This document shows positions 28,535-36,210 of a DNA stretch of 64,000 bases, in pieces; within the stretch, counting starts at the first letter, position 1; every line of letters begins with the position of its first letter. The DNA comes from Flavobacterium pectinovorum (lineage in GTDB: Bacteria; Bacteroidota; Bacteroidia; Flavobacteriales; Flavobacteriaceae): the NCBI RefSeq assembly GCF_022802975.1, contig NZ_JAFEVZ010000012.1, positions 62,001-126,000 of the forward strand, given 5' to 3'. Both the position numbers and the translations under genes were made by a program. The notes beneath the pieces are model-generated. The model saw only the letters and a program-made list of their open reading frames with translations. It was not told where the DNA came from and did no database searches.

Positions 28535-28912
28535 TTGAAACGACTTTTCGTCATATTTCTTTCCTGCATGCTATTAGTTCCTTCTTTTGGCAGTTTCTTT
28601 GTTTATACCTCTTTCAAATTAAATCAGGAAGAGATCTCAAAAACCATCTGTGTACAGCGAAAAATGGTTTTTAACAGTTGTAACGGTCGTTGTGAACTTC
28701 AAAAAAGTCTCAAGAAATATGCCGACAACGAAAAAAAGATGCAAAACAACCTGAAAGAAAAAGTCGAAGTTGTTTACATTCAAAATTCACCTACAGCTAA
28801 TTTCAAATTAGTTACACCTATCGTATCAGCAGCAAAACTTTTTGCTTCTGGTGATGCAAAACCGATTTCGGTTTCCAATAGTACTTTTCACCCTCCATCC
28901 TATTTTATATAA
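28535..28912 (+). CDS. Small membrane-anchored Cys-motif protein next to a TonB receptor
   Basis: A 125-aa protein read from a TTG at 28535, giving MKRLFVIFLSCMLLVPSFG, a good signal or anchor helix. The 9-residue longer ORF from TTG 28508 begins inside the -7 box and is rejected. The core TICVQRKMVFNSCNGRCELQ has a CxxxC motif (SCNGRC), then a charged helix, and the end is HPPSYFI. Small Bacteroidota proteins with such a C(N/K)GxC motif and a Pro-Pro tail often precede TonB-dependent receptors for metals. A role in metal handling is inferred from that and from the two genes downstream. Confidence 0.65.
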   Translation: MKRLFVIFLSCMLLVPSFGSFFVYTSFKLNQEEISKTICVQRKMVFNSCNGRCELQKSLKKYADNEKKMQNNLKEKVEVVYIQNSPTANFKLVTPIVSAAKLFASGDAKPISVSNSTFHPPSYFI

Positions 28913-29007
28913 GTTTTAGTACACTTTTCAATTCAAAACTGAAAAGATTTTTCTTGTCTCGATGTCAGGAAAATAACATGCTACTTTTAAAATTTATATA
29001 ATTTAAA

Positions 29008-31167
29008 ATGAAAAAAATATACTTTACCCTATTCATCATAGGGCAATGTGTCTTTGCACAAAACAAAACTGAGCAGGACACAGTAAAATCTCAGGAGTTA
29101 GAAAATGTTTTTATAACTGCCAATCGTACCGCAACTTTACGCAAAGAAACTCCGGTTGCCATTAGCAAATTAACTGCTAAAACCATTAACGAAACCAAGG
29201 CAACAGCAGTTTACGAAATCATAAACAAAACACCCGGAGTTCTAATGGTCAATTTAGGAAACGAACAGCACTCCATGTCGATTCGTCAGCCTATGACAAC
29301 CAATGCTTACTATTTATATCTGGAAGACGGACTGCCGATTCGCCCCATGGGAATCTTCAATCACAATGCTTTATTAGAGATCAATCAATTTAATCTGCAA
29401 AGTATTGAAGTTGTAAAAGGTCCGGTTTCATCTTTATACGGACCAGAAGCTGTGGGCGGAACTATCAATTTAATTTCGATAAAACCACCTGTTGACCCTG
29501 AGTTTAAATTTGGAATTCAGGCTGATAACTATGGCTACAGAAGAATTCAGGCGGCCGGTGGTGCAATAATTGGAAAAATTGGTTTTCACATTGCCGGAAT
29601 ATCCAGTTTACAGGAAAACGGCTGGATGACCTATTCTGATTACAATAAAGACAATCTGAATGCGAGAATAGATTACAACATTTCACCTTCTACCCGATTG
29701 ATCAGCAATACCATGTACGGAAAATATTATTCTGACATGAGCGGAAGCGTCAACGAAGAAGCCTTTAACAACAGAACCTATAAAAGCACAACCGATTTTA
29801 CTTATAGAAAATCAGACGCTTTGAGAACACGTTTAACTCTTGAACATGACTGGAACAGTAATTCAAGCAGTTACATTACAGGATATCTGCGTGATAATAA
29901 ATTAGGACAAAATCCTTCCTACGGAATAAAATGGAGCCCGACAGTAAATCCTACAACCGCAAAAGGCGAAGTAAATTCGAATAACTTTAAAAGTTACGGA
30001 GCGATTGGTCAGCATACTCAAAAATTCGAATTCTTAAATACTAAGCTGGTTGCCGGAGCACTATATGATTATTCTCCAGTAACCTACTGGTCTTATGTAA
30101 TCGATTTGAAAGCGAATCTAAATCCGGGAGAAGCAGGAAAACAAACCGTAGATTCTTATGAAATTATTGCAGAACGTCCGGACTCAAAATTAGCAGATTA
30201 TGCTGCTGATATTTTCAATACAGCCGGTTACGCACAATTGAGTTTTAATCCGATTGAAAAACTAGTCATTACTTTAGGCGGTCGTTATGACAACATGAAA
30301 ATAGATTATGAAAATTCCCTGGACAATTCTACCGGAAATAAAGTTTATGACAAAATGACTTTTAAAGCCGGAGCCAATTACAATCCGTTTGAATTTGCAG
30401 GCTTTTACGGTAACTATTCGCAGGGTTTTGCACCTCCGGGAATTACTTCGATTTTCAGAGCTAAACCGGGAACTGGAGGTTCAACAGGGATTCCTGCCGA
30501 GTTTTATTATAATTTAAAACCAGCAGATTTCGATAATTTTGAAATTGGCGGATGGCTTTCCTTCTTTCAAAATAAATTAAATTTTGACTATGCCTTCTAT
30601 TACATGGAAGGAGAAAATGAATTATTAAGTATCAAACTGGCAGATAACTCAACAGATTATCGTTCTGCGGGAGAAACACGTCATAAAGGAATTGAGTTTG
30701 GTGCTTCCTACCGACCTTCAAAACAATTGAACATACGTCTTGGAGGAACTTACGCACAACATACCTATATCGATTTTAAACTTTCAGACAAGCCATCAGA
30801 TCCGATACAGAATTTAAACGGAAAAGAAATGCCGGCTGCACCAAGATGGTCTGGAAATTCAGAGGTAAGTTATTATCCAAACTGGCTTCCTAATTTAAGA
30901 ACTTCTGTCGAGTGGCAGCTAGTAGGCAGTTATTATCAGGATCAGATTAATACTGTAAAATATGGTGGTTATAATTTATTCAATGCCAGAATTGGTTACC
31001 ATTGGAAAAGCATTGAAGTTTACGGAAATGTAATGAATCTAACCGATAAATTATATGCGTATAATGTTTCGAGAACGAATATCGCAAACGCCCAGCCAAC
31101 CTACACTGCAGCAGCGCCCAGAACTTTTGTTTTCGGAATACAATATAATTTATCATTAAAAAAATAA
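29008..31167 (+). CDS. TonB-dependent outer membrane receptor
   Basis: A 719-aa outer membrane receptor with signal peptide (1-18, ending VFA). It has no SusC-type carboxypeptidase-like N-domain. The plug domain (about 45-160) includes VFITANRT, YEIINKTPGVLMVNLG, LYLEDGLPIRPMG and IEVVKGPVSSLYGPEAVGG. The barrel ends with RTFVFGIQYNLSLKK, the usual aromatic terminal strand. Size and the PepSY partner downstream suggest a ferric-siderophore or other metal-chelate receptor. It follows the small Cys-motif gene after 95 bases, probably in one transcript. Confidence 0.93.
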   Translation: MKKIYFTLFIIGQCVFAQNKTEQDTVKSQELENVFITANRTATLRKETPVAISKLTAKTINETKATAVYEIINKTPGVLMVNLGNEQHSMSIRQPMTTNAYYLYLEDGLPIRPMGIFNHNALLEINQFNLQSIEVVKGPVSSLYGPEAVGGTINLISIKPPVDPEFKFGIQADNYGYRRIQAAGGAIIGKIGFHIAGISSLQENGWMTYSDYNKDNLNARIDYNISPSTRLISNTMYGKYYSDMSGSVNEEAFNNRTYKSTTDFTYRKSDALRTRLTLEHDWNSNSSSYITGYLRDNKLGQNPSYGIKWSPTVNPTTAKGEVNSNNFKSYGAIGQHTQKFEFLNTKLVAGALYDYSPVTYWSYVIDLKANLNPGEAGKQTVDSYEIIAERPDSKLADYAADIFNTAGYAQLSFNPIEKLVITLGGRYDNMKIDYENSLDNSTGNKVYDKMTFKAGANYNPFEFAGFYGNYSQGFAPPGITSIFRAKPGTGGSTGIPAEFYYNLKPADFDNFEIGGWLSFFQNKLNFDYAFYYMEGENELLSIKLADNSTDYRSAGETRHKGIEFGASYRPSKQLNIRLGGTYAQHTYIDFKLSDKPSDPIQNLNGKEMPAAPRWSGNSEVSYYPNWLPNLRTSVEWQLVGSYYQDQINTVKYGGYNLFNARIGYHWKSIEVYGNVMNLTDKLYAYNVSRTNIANAQPTYTAAAPRTFVFGIQYNLSLKK

Positions 31168-31176
31168 GTATCAGGA

Positions 31177-31247
31177 GCTAATCCCGCTCTACGCTATATC
31201 TTTTGTGGCGAACCCCGCCACAAAAGGATATCGCTTCGATCGGGGCT
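31177..31247. repeat. Intergenic hairpin element of the TTTTGTGGCG type
   Basis: ATATCTTTTGTGGCG (31196-31210) pairs with CGCCACAAAAGGATAT (31216-31231), and outer AGCTAATCCCGC-like and CGGGGCTA ends pair loosely. It lies between the receptor and PepSY genes and could reduce or shape read-through. No coding capacity. Confidence 0.7.
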
Positions 31248-31261
31248 AAAAAACGGAACAA

Positions 31262-32866
31262 ATGAGCAAAGAAATAACAGCCAAAAAATCCAAGAAGAAG
31301 GATTCTAAATTCATTAAAAAAATCAAACAGCACATGTACAAATGGCATCGTGTGATTGGTTTATTTACCATTATTCCGGTAATTTTCTGGACATTATCAG
31401 GTTTGATGCACCCGTTTATGACGCATTTTTTCAAACCTGAAATTGCCCATGACAAGCTGGAACAACAGATTATTGATAAAAATCAGCTGCATTTTTCAAT
31501 TCAGGAAGTACTGAAACAAAACTTTATTAATGATTTTAAAAATTTCAGAATCGTTCAATTCAATAATGCCACTTATTATCAGGTAAAAATGATTCCCGGT
31601 GACTTACTGTACTTTGATACATCAAATGCAAAAAAGCTGGAAAACGGAGATCAGAAATATGCTGAGTGGCTTTCGAGATATTTTTTGGACGATCAAAAAA
31701 GCACTGTTAAAAAGAGTGAAATTGTAACCGAATTTACTTCGCAGTACAAATACATAAACCGTTATTTACCGGTTTACAAACTGAGTTTCGACCGTCCTGA
31801 TACCATGGAAGTTTATGTAGAAACTTCTTCTGGAAAACTGGCAACTTTTAATCCGGCTTCCAGACAATGGTTTATTTGGTTTTTCGATACTTTTCATAAC
31901 TGGTCATTTGTAGATGCCATTTCAAACAATAGTATCCGGATTATTACTATGATTTTCCTGTTATCGATTATTGGATTTTCTGCCCTGAGCGGTATCTTAA
32001 TTTACGGCTTACTGTGGAAACAATTCAAAAAAACTGATAGTGTACAACCAAAAAAAGGACTTCGAAAATACCATCGCCAAATTGGGATCTGGGTTTCGCT
32101 TTTTACCTTGACATTTGCTTTTAGCGGTGCCTATCATGCCACTACGAAATGGGCTCCATACACTTTATCACAAATGGTTTACGAACCTACTTTTGCAACC
32201 AAAGAAATTCAGGTAGCGAATAATAACCTGAATTTAGACTGGAGCCGTTTTCAAAATGCAAGTATCATTACTTTAAATGACACTATTTATTTCCGTTGTC
32301 AATTATTAGAAAAAGAAAAGTTCAAAAAACCAAAAGGCGATTCAGGTTCAAAATGGAGCAAAAAAGACGATAAGAAATCAGAAGTCGTTTATATCAATGC
32401 AACCACAAATAAAATCGTTCCAGACATTGATCTTCAATACGCTGAATTTCTTGCCTATTATTTTACAGACGGCGCTCCAAAAGCATCCTGCTGTGAGATG
32501 ATTGAAACTTCTGAGGACGATTCTCAACCCTCATTTGGAAATATAAAATTATTAGAATCAAAAGTTTTAAACGATTTTGAAAGCAGGGAATATGGATTTG
32601 TAAACAAAAGACTGCCGGTTGTAAAACTGGCTTATGATACGCCTCAAAAAACAACTTATTTTATTGAAACGGCAACTTCAAGATTAGCTGCTGTCATCAA
32701 TAATTCAGATAAAATTGAAGGGTATTCTTTTGCCATTCTTCACAAATTTTTATTCATGGACTGGGCAGGAAAAAACATTCGGGACCTGACCATGGTTTTG
32801 GCCGCATTGACTATTTTGATTGTTAGTGTTTTGGGATTTGTTTTGTTTTTGAAGAAGAAATCCTAA
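31262..32866 (+). CDS. PepSY-associated transmembrane protein
   Basis: A 534-aa inner-membrane protein with about four helices (near 28-48, 222-246, 274-294 and 505-530). The family marker HRVIGLFTIIPVIFWTLSG comes first and a second copy reads YHRQIGIWVSLFTLTFAFSG, so the protein is an internal duplication of a helix plus PepSY-like periplasmic domain. Members of this family work with TonB receptors in iron uptake, some as reductases of ferric siderophores. A Cys pair (SCCEM, near 410) lies in the second periplasmic domain. Confidence 0.87.
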   Translation: MSKEITAKKSKKKDSKFIKKIKQHMYKWHRVIGLFTIIPVIFWTLSGLMHPFMTHFFKPEIAHDKLEQQIIDKNQLHFSIQEVLKQNFINDFKNFRIVQFNNATYYQVKMIPGDLLYFDTSNAKKLENGDQKYAEWLSRYFLDDQKSTVKKSEIVTEFTSQYKYINRYLPVYKLSFDRPDTMEVYVETSSGKLATFNPASRQWFIWFFDTFHNWSFVDAISNNSIRIITMIFLLSIIGFSALSGILIYGLLWKQFKKTDSVQPKKGLRKYHRQIGIWVSLFTLTFAFSGAYHATTKWAPYTLSQMVYEPTFATKEIQVANNNLNLDWSRFQNASIITLNDTIYFRCQLLEKEKFKKPKGDSGSKWSKKDDKKSEVVYINATTNKIVPDIDLQYAEFLAYYFTDGAPKASCCEMIETSEDDSQPSFGNIKLLESKVLNDFESREYGFVNKRLPVVKLAYDTPQKTTYFIETATSRLAAVINNSDKIEGYSFAILHKFLFMDWAGKNIRDLTMVLAALTILIVSVLGFVLFLKKKS

Positions 32867-32871
32867 ATGAT

Positions 32872-32902
32872 AACCTGCAAGGTTTCAAAAACCTTGCAGG
32901 TT
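32872..32902. repeat. Palindrome AACCTGCAAGGTTT, copy 1
   Basis: AACCTGCAAGGTTT (32872-32885) and its exact reverse complement (32889-32902) with a 3-base loop, 5 bases after the PepSY stop. It may serve as a terminator between convergent genes. Confidence 0.65.
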
Positions 32903-32932
32903 TAATTTTTCACCTACTTTCTTTTAGAAATA

Positions 32933-32959
32933 CCTACAAGGTTTTGAAAACCTTGCAGG
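32933..32959. repeat. Palindrome CCTACAAGGTTTT, copy 2
   Basis: CCTACAAGGTTTT and AAAACCTTGCAGG form a 13-bp stem with one mismatch and a single-base loop. It is a near copy of the palindrome 60 bases to the left. It lies directly before the stop of the convergent trmH gene. Confidence 0.6.
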
Positions 32960-32975
32960 AAATTCAAAAAACATA

Positions 32976-33638
32976 TTATCCTGGATTTTCTTCATAATAA
33001 CGAGCTTCAATCCGTTTAATATCTTTAATTGAATTTCTCGCCCATGCCAGGCGTTTTTCCAGAATTTCTTCTTCAGACAATTGCCAGTTAATATCTGAAT
33101 TTCGTAATCTGTTGGTTAAATTCTGAATGATGATAGCAGCCGAAACCGAAATATTCAGACTTTCTGTAAAACCAACCATCGGAATCTTAAGAAAACCATC
33201 TGCTTTTTCCAGAATTTCTTCAGATAAACCGTCTCTTTCGGTTCCAAAGAATAATGCACTTGGTTTTGTAATATCAAAATCCTCCAGCAAACAATCATTT
33301 TCATGAGGCGTTGTCGCAATAATTTGATAACCCTGATTTTTTAAAGTCGAAATGCAATTGGTAACCGAATCAAATTGATTGATATCAACCCATTTTTGAG
33401 CTCCCATGGCAATTTCCTTATCGATCTTTTTTCCGTAACGCTGTTCGATTACATTCAGTTCCTGAATTCCAAAAACCTCACAGCTTCTCATTACGGCACT
33501 CGTATTGTGCATCTGAAAAACATCTTCTACAGCGATGGTAAAATGTTTGGTGCGATTACTTAAAACATTCAAAAACCTTTCTTTGCGGTTATCTGTTAGT
33601 ATATTTTCAAGGAAAGCGAGGTAATCTAAATCAATCAT
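32976..33638 (-). CDS. trmH: tRNA (guanosine-2'-O-)-methyltransferase TrmH
   Basis: A SpoU-family knotted methyltransferase expected to make Gm18 in tRNA with SAM. The 220-aa length fits TrmH. Motif 1 is in VEDVFQMHNTSAVMRSCEVFG with the catalytic Arg, motif 2 is ALFFGTERDGLS, and motif 3 is IPMVGFTESLNISVSAAIIIQ. The N-terminus LTDNRKERFLNVLSNRT is the usual TrmH lead. Its start overlaps the end of the upstream gene by 8 bases, so they are translationally coupled. Confidence 0.93.
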   Translation of the reverse strand: MIDLDYLAFLENILTDNRKERFLNVLSNRTKHFTIAVEDVFQMHNTSAVMRSCEVFGIQELNVIEQRYGKKIDKEIAMGAQKWVDINQFDSVTNCISTLKNQGYQIIATTPHENDCLLEDFDITKPSALFFGTERDGLSEEILEKADGFLKIPMVGFTESLNISVSAAIIIQNLTNRLRNSDINWQLSEEEILEKRLAWARNSIKDIKRIEARYYEENPG

Positions 33639-34266
33639 TATTTATATTTTTTTTACTAAGTATCATTTTAATTACATCATAAAGTACAAAAGTATTCCAA
33701 TCGTCTTTATACGAATACCCTCTGTTAATAGTACCAGGATCTTCTTTAGAATAAATGGAGAAATAAGAATTATACTTTCTAAATCTTAAATCCTCCCAAG
33801 GAATAAGCACTTTTTCCTGTATGATTAATTTCGAAACAGCAATTATAACTCCTTCAGGATTAATTACGGTTTTTCCAATATAAAAAGATTCGCCAGTTTC
33901 AAATTTTTTCAAAAAATCAGCTGCTTGTTTACTAAAATATAATACCCAAAGCGAATTAATTATTTCGACATACAACTTATGTTTTTGCTCTTTCTTTATA
34001 CCGAAATAAGAATTAAATTTAATTTTTAAAACTTCATTATTATAGTTTCTAATATAAAATTGATATTCTCTTCCAAAAACAAAACAATAGTGAAACCAAT
34101 TAATTCCACAACGAAAATCTTTAATTTCTGAAGCTTTAAAAGATGAAGAACCATTACTGGCTAAATCTTTGTCCTCAAACTGAATAAATTCAGAATGAAG
34201 ATGCAAAGGTCTTTGATAATTATCAAAAAAACTTCTTTTTATTATTACTTTTAATTCCCCTTTCAA
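33631..34266 (-). CDS. Hypothetical protein upstream of trmH
   Basis: Not recognised. As read it is up to 211 aa, rich in aromatic and basic residues, with no signal peptide. The first half (IQFEDKDLASNGSSSFKASEIKDFRCG, split by motifs, and FGREYQFYIRNYNNEVLKIKFNS) resembles a PH-like beta domain, and the second repeats the pattern (GKTVINPEGVIIA, WEDLRFRKYNSYFSIYS). That would fit two related domains. The TTG at 34266 lies inside a TAAATTTG box, so the true start may be downstream; the next candidate is a TTG about 20 codons in. It overlaps trmH by 8 bases. Confidence 0.6.
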   Translation of the reverse strand: MKGELKVIIKRSFFDNYQRPLHLHSEFIQFEDKDLASNGSSSFKASEIKDFRCGINWFHYCFVFGREYQFYIRNYNNEVLKIKFNSYFGIKKEQKHKLYVEIINSLWVLYFSKQAADFLKKFETGESFYIGKTVINPEGVIIAVSKLIIQEKVLIPWEDLRFRKYNSYFSIYSKEDPGTINRGYSYKDDWNTFVLYDVIKMILSKKNINND

Positions 34267-34271
34267 ATTTA
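34264..34271 (-). promoter_or_regulatory. -7 box (TAAATTTG) overlapping the apparent TTG start
   Basis: An exact TAnnTTTG match on the minus strand whose last three bases are the apparent start codon of the hypothetical gene before trmH. Either the box is fortuitous or translation starts further in. Confidence 0.35.
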
Positions 34272-34363
34272 ACTTCTTTAATGTTGGCTAAAATAAGTAT
34301 TTCGTAAAAAACAATATTCTTTAGCATCAGAAAAAAATAATTAAATTCGTAAAAAATCAGATC

Positions 34364-34885
34364 ATGCAAAATATAGAAATCAGGAGAATAGGACTTACTG
34401 AAATTGAAGATTTAAAGCAAATAAGCAGTAAAACTTTTACAGAAACTTTTGCCGGATATAACTCAGAAGAAAATATGAAAACCTATTTAGATCAGAAGTT
34501 TGCAATTGAAAAACTATCACAAGAAATTTCAAATTTGAATTCGCGATTTTATTTTGCAAAAAACAATGATACGATTTTGGGATACTTAAAAATAAATTTT
34601 GCCGAATCACAAACCGAACTTAAAGACAAAAATGCTTTAGAAATAGAACGCATTTATGTTTTGAAGGAATTTCACGGACTAAAAGTGGGACAGCTTTTAT
34701 ACAACGAAGCTTTAAAAACTGCAACAGAGTCAGATCTAAATTATATTTGGCTGGGAGTTTGGGAAGAAAACCATAAAGCTTTAAACTTTTATAAAAAGAA
34801 TGGTTTCGTCGAATTTGACAAACATATTTTTATTTTAGGAAATGACAAACAAACTGATTTATTGATGAAATTAACTCTGAAGTAA
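34364..34885 (+). CDS. GNAT N-acetyltransferase, PaiA-like
   Basis: A 173-aa acetyl-CoA dependent transferase. The acetyl-CoA loop is in IERIYVLKEFHGLKVGQLLY, followed by YIWLGVWEENHKALNFYKKNGF and the tail GNDKQTDLLMKL. These match the PaiA subgroup, whose Bacillus member acetylates spermidine and spermine. The substrate here is not proven. It is followed after 4 bases by the sirtuin gene, so the two are surely co-transcribed. Confidence 0.85.
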   Translation: MQNIEIRRIGLTEIEDLKQISSKTFTETFAGYNSEENMKTYLDQKFAIEKLSQEISNLNSRFYFAKNNDTILGYLKINFAESQTELKDKNALEIERIYVLKEFHGLKVGQLLYNEALKTATESDLNYIWLGVWEENHKALNFYKKNGFVEFDKHIFILGNDKQTDLLMKLTLK

Positions 34886-34889
34886 TAAA

Positions 34890-35579
34890 ATGAAAAAAAA
34901 ATTAGTGGTGTTAACCGGAGCCGGAATAAGTGCCGAAAGCGGCATCAAAACATTTCGCGACAGCGACGGTTTATGGGAAGGCCATGATGTTATGGAAGTA
35001 GCCACTCCGGAAGGCTGGCGAAAAAATCAGGAATTAGTTTTAGATTTTTACAACAAAAGACGCCAGCAGCTTAAAGAAGTTGAACCTAATTTAGGACACA
35101 AAATTTTAGCCGAATTAGAAAAAGATTTTGATGTTTACATCATTACCCAAAATGTTGATGATTTACACGAAAGGGCCGGAAGTACTAAAGTTTTGCACCT
35201 ACATGGAGAATTACTAAAAGTGAGAAGTACCCAAAATCGGGATTTGATTTTAGACTGGACTGAGGATTTAATAACCGGAGATCTTGATGAGAACGGATAC
35301 CAACTGCGACCACATATTGTTTGGTTTGGTGAAGATGTTCCTGCACTCGAAGAAGCTATTGAAATTACAGAAACTGCGGATTATTTTGCCGTAATAGGAA
35401 CTTCTTTGCAAGTATATCCGGCTGCAGGATTGATTTCCTACACCGATTATAAAATTCCTGTTTTCTACATTGACCCGAAACCAATTTCAATTCCGAATAT
35501 TAGAAATAAAGTGGAAGTTATTGCAAAAGTTGCATCTGAAGGTGTGGCTGAATTACGTGAGCGATTAAAATCAATTTAA
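34890..35579 (+). CDS. cobB: Sir2-family NAD-dependent protein deacylase without zinc ribbon
   Basis: A 229-aa sirtuin. NAD-binding GAGISAESGIKTFRDSDGLW is at about 10-29, QNVDDLHERAG at 87-97 and the catalytic His105 in LHLHGE. The YxxR pair of class III desuccinylase/demalonylase enzymes is seen in FYNKRR (Y54, R57). The region that normally holds four zinc-binding cysteines (after KVRSTQN) has none, as in some Bacteroidota class III members. It lies between two GNAT genes. Reversal of protein or small-molecule acylation is the likely role. Confidence 0.9.
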   Translation: MKKKLVVLTGAGISAESGIKTFRDSDGLWEGHDVMEVATPEGWRKNQELVLDFYNKRRQQLKEVEPNLGHKILAELEKDFDVYIITQNVDDLHERAGSTKVLHLHGELLKVRSTQNRDLILDWTEDLITGDLDENGYQLRPHIVWFGEDVPALEEAIEITETADYFAVIGTSLQVYPAAGLISYTDYKIPVFYIDPKPISIPNIRNKVEVIAKVASEGVAELRERLKSI

Positions 35580-35612
35580 AATACAATTACGTCAAATAAA
35601 AAACTACAGAAA

Positions 35613-36083
35613 ATGAAAATCGATTTGACAACTGACGAAAATATAATTGACCAATGCGGATTACTAATGAGTGAATCAGAACCTTGGCTAACACTTAAAA
35701 GGGATTTAAAAAGTTGCAAAGATGCAATGCGTGGCGAAAATAAAGAAGTTTATATCGTAACAGAAAATTTAGAATTAGTTGGCTTTGCAGTTTTACAAAT
35801 GACAGGAACTTTTAGAGGATATATTCAATCCATAATAATAAAACCAAGCCACCGAGACAGAGGAATTGGTTCAGAACTTCTAGCATTTTGCGAAGAGAGA
35901 ATCTTTCAAATATCGCCAAATGTTTTTATGTGTGTGTCTACATTCAACACAAACGCTGCAAGATTATATTATAAAATGGGTTATGAAAAAGTGGGGGAAT
36001 TGAAAGATTTTATAGTTAAAGGGAAATCGGAAATTTTGCTTCGTAAAACAATCGGGGCAATATCCGAATTCAATCAAAAATAA
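35613..36083 (+). CDS. GNAT N-acetyltransferase
   Basis: A 156-aa GNAT-fold protein. The acetyl-CoA binding stretch is IQSIIIKPSHRDRGIGSELL (R/Q-x-x-G-x-G type), and the terminal motif is NTNAARLYYKMGYEKVGEL. It begins 33 bases after the sirtuin stop, in the same direction, so it may be the third gene of a GNAT-sirtuin-GNAT operon. Substrate unknown. Confidence 0.87.
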   Translation: MKIDLTTDENIIDQCGLLMSESEPWLTLKRDLKSCKDAMRGENKEVYIVTENLELVGFAVLQMTGTFRGYIQSIIIKPSHRDRGIGSELLAFCEERIFQISPNVFMCVSTFNTNAARLYYKMGYEKVGELKDFIVKGKSEILLRKTIGAISEFNQK

Positions 36084-36145
36084 TATTTGTAGCTTGTTAA
36101 CAAATATTATTTTGGTTAAAGCGAATGATTTAAATAAAAAAAAAT

Positions 36146-36173
36146 ACAACTCACAACTCACAACTCACAACTT
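36146..36173. repeat. Tandem heptamer ACAACTC, four copies
   Basis: Three exact copies of ACAACTC plus ACAACTT lie head to tail and end 6 bases before the purB -7 box. They occupy the place where a -33 element would be. Copy number could change by slippage. Confidence 0.75.
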
Positions 36174-36178
36174 ATAAC

Positions 36179-36186
36179 TATTTTTG
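36179..36186 (+). promoter_or_regulatory. -7 box (TATTTTTG) of purB
   Basis: An exact TAnnTTTG match 25 bases before the ATG at 36211. An in-frame TTG at 36184 lies inside the box and is not a start. The -33 position is filled by a tandem heptamer repeat instead of a TTG. Confidence 0.5.
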
Positions 36187-36210
36187 CACCTTTCGAAAAA
36201 CAACATAACG

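Noticed and set aside
36146-36173. Short tandem repeats as a CRISPR-like array
   Set aside because: The units are 7 bases with no spacers, and no cas genes are present.
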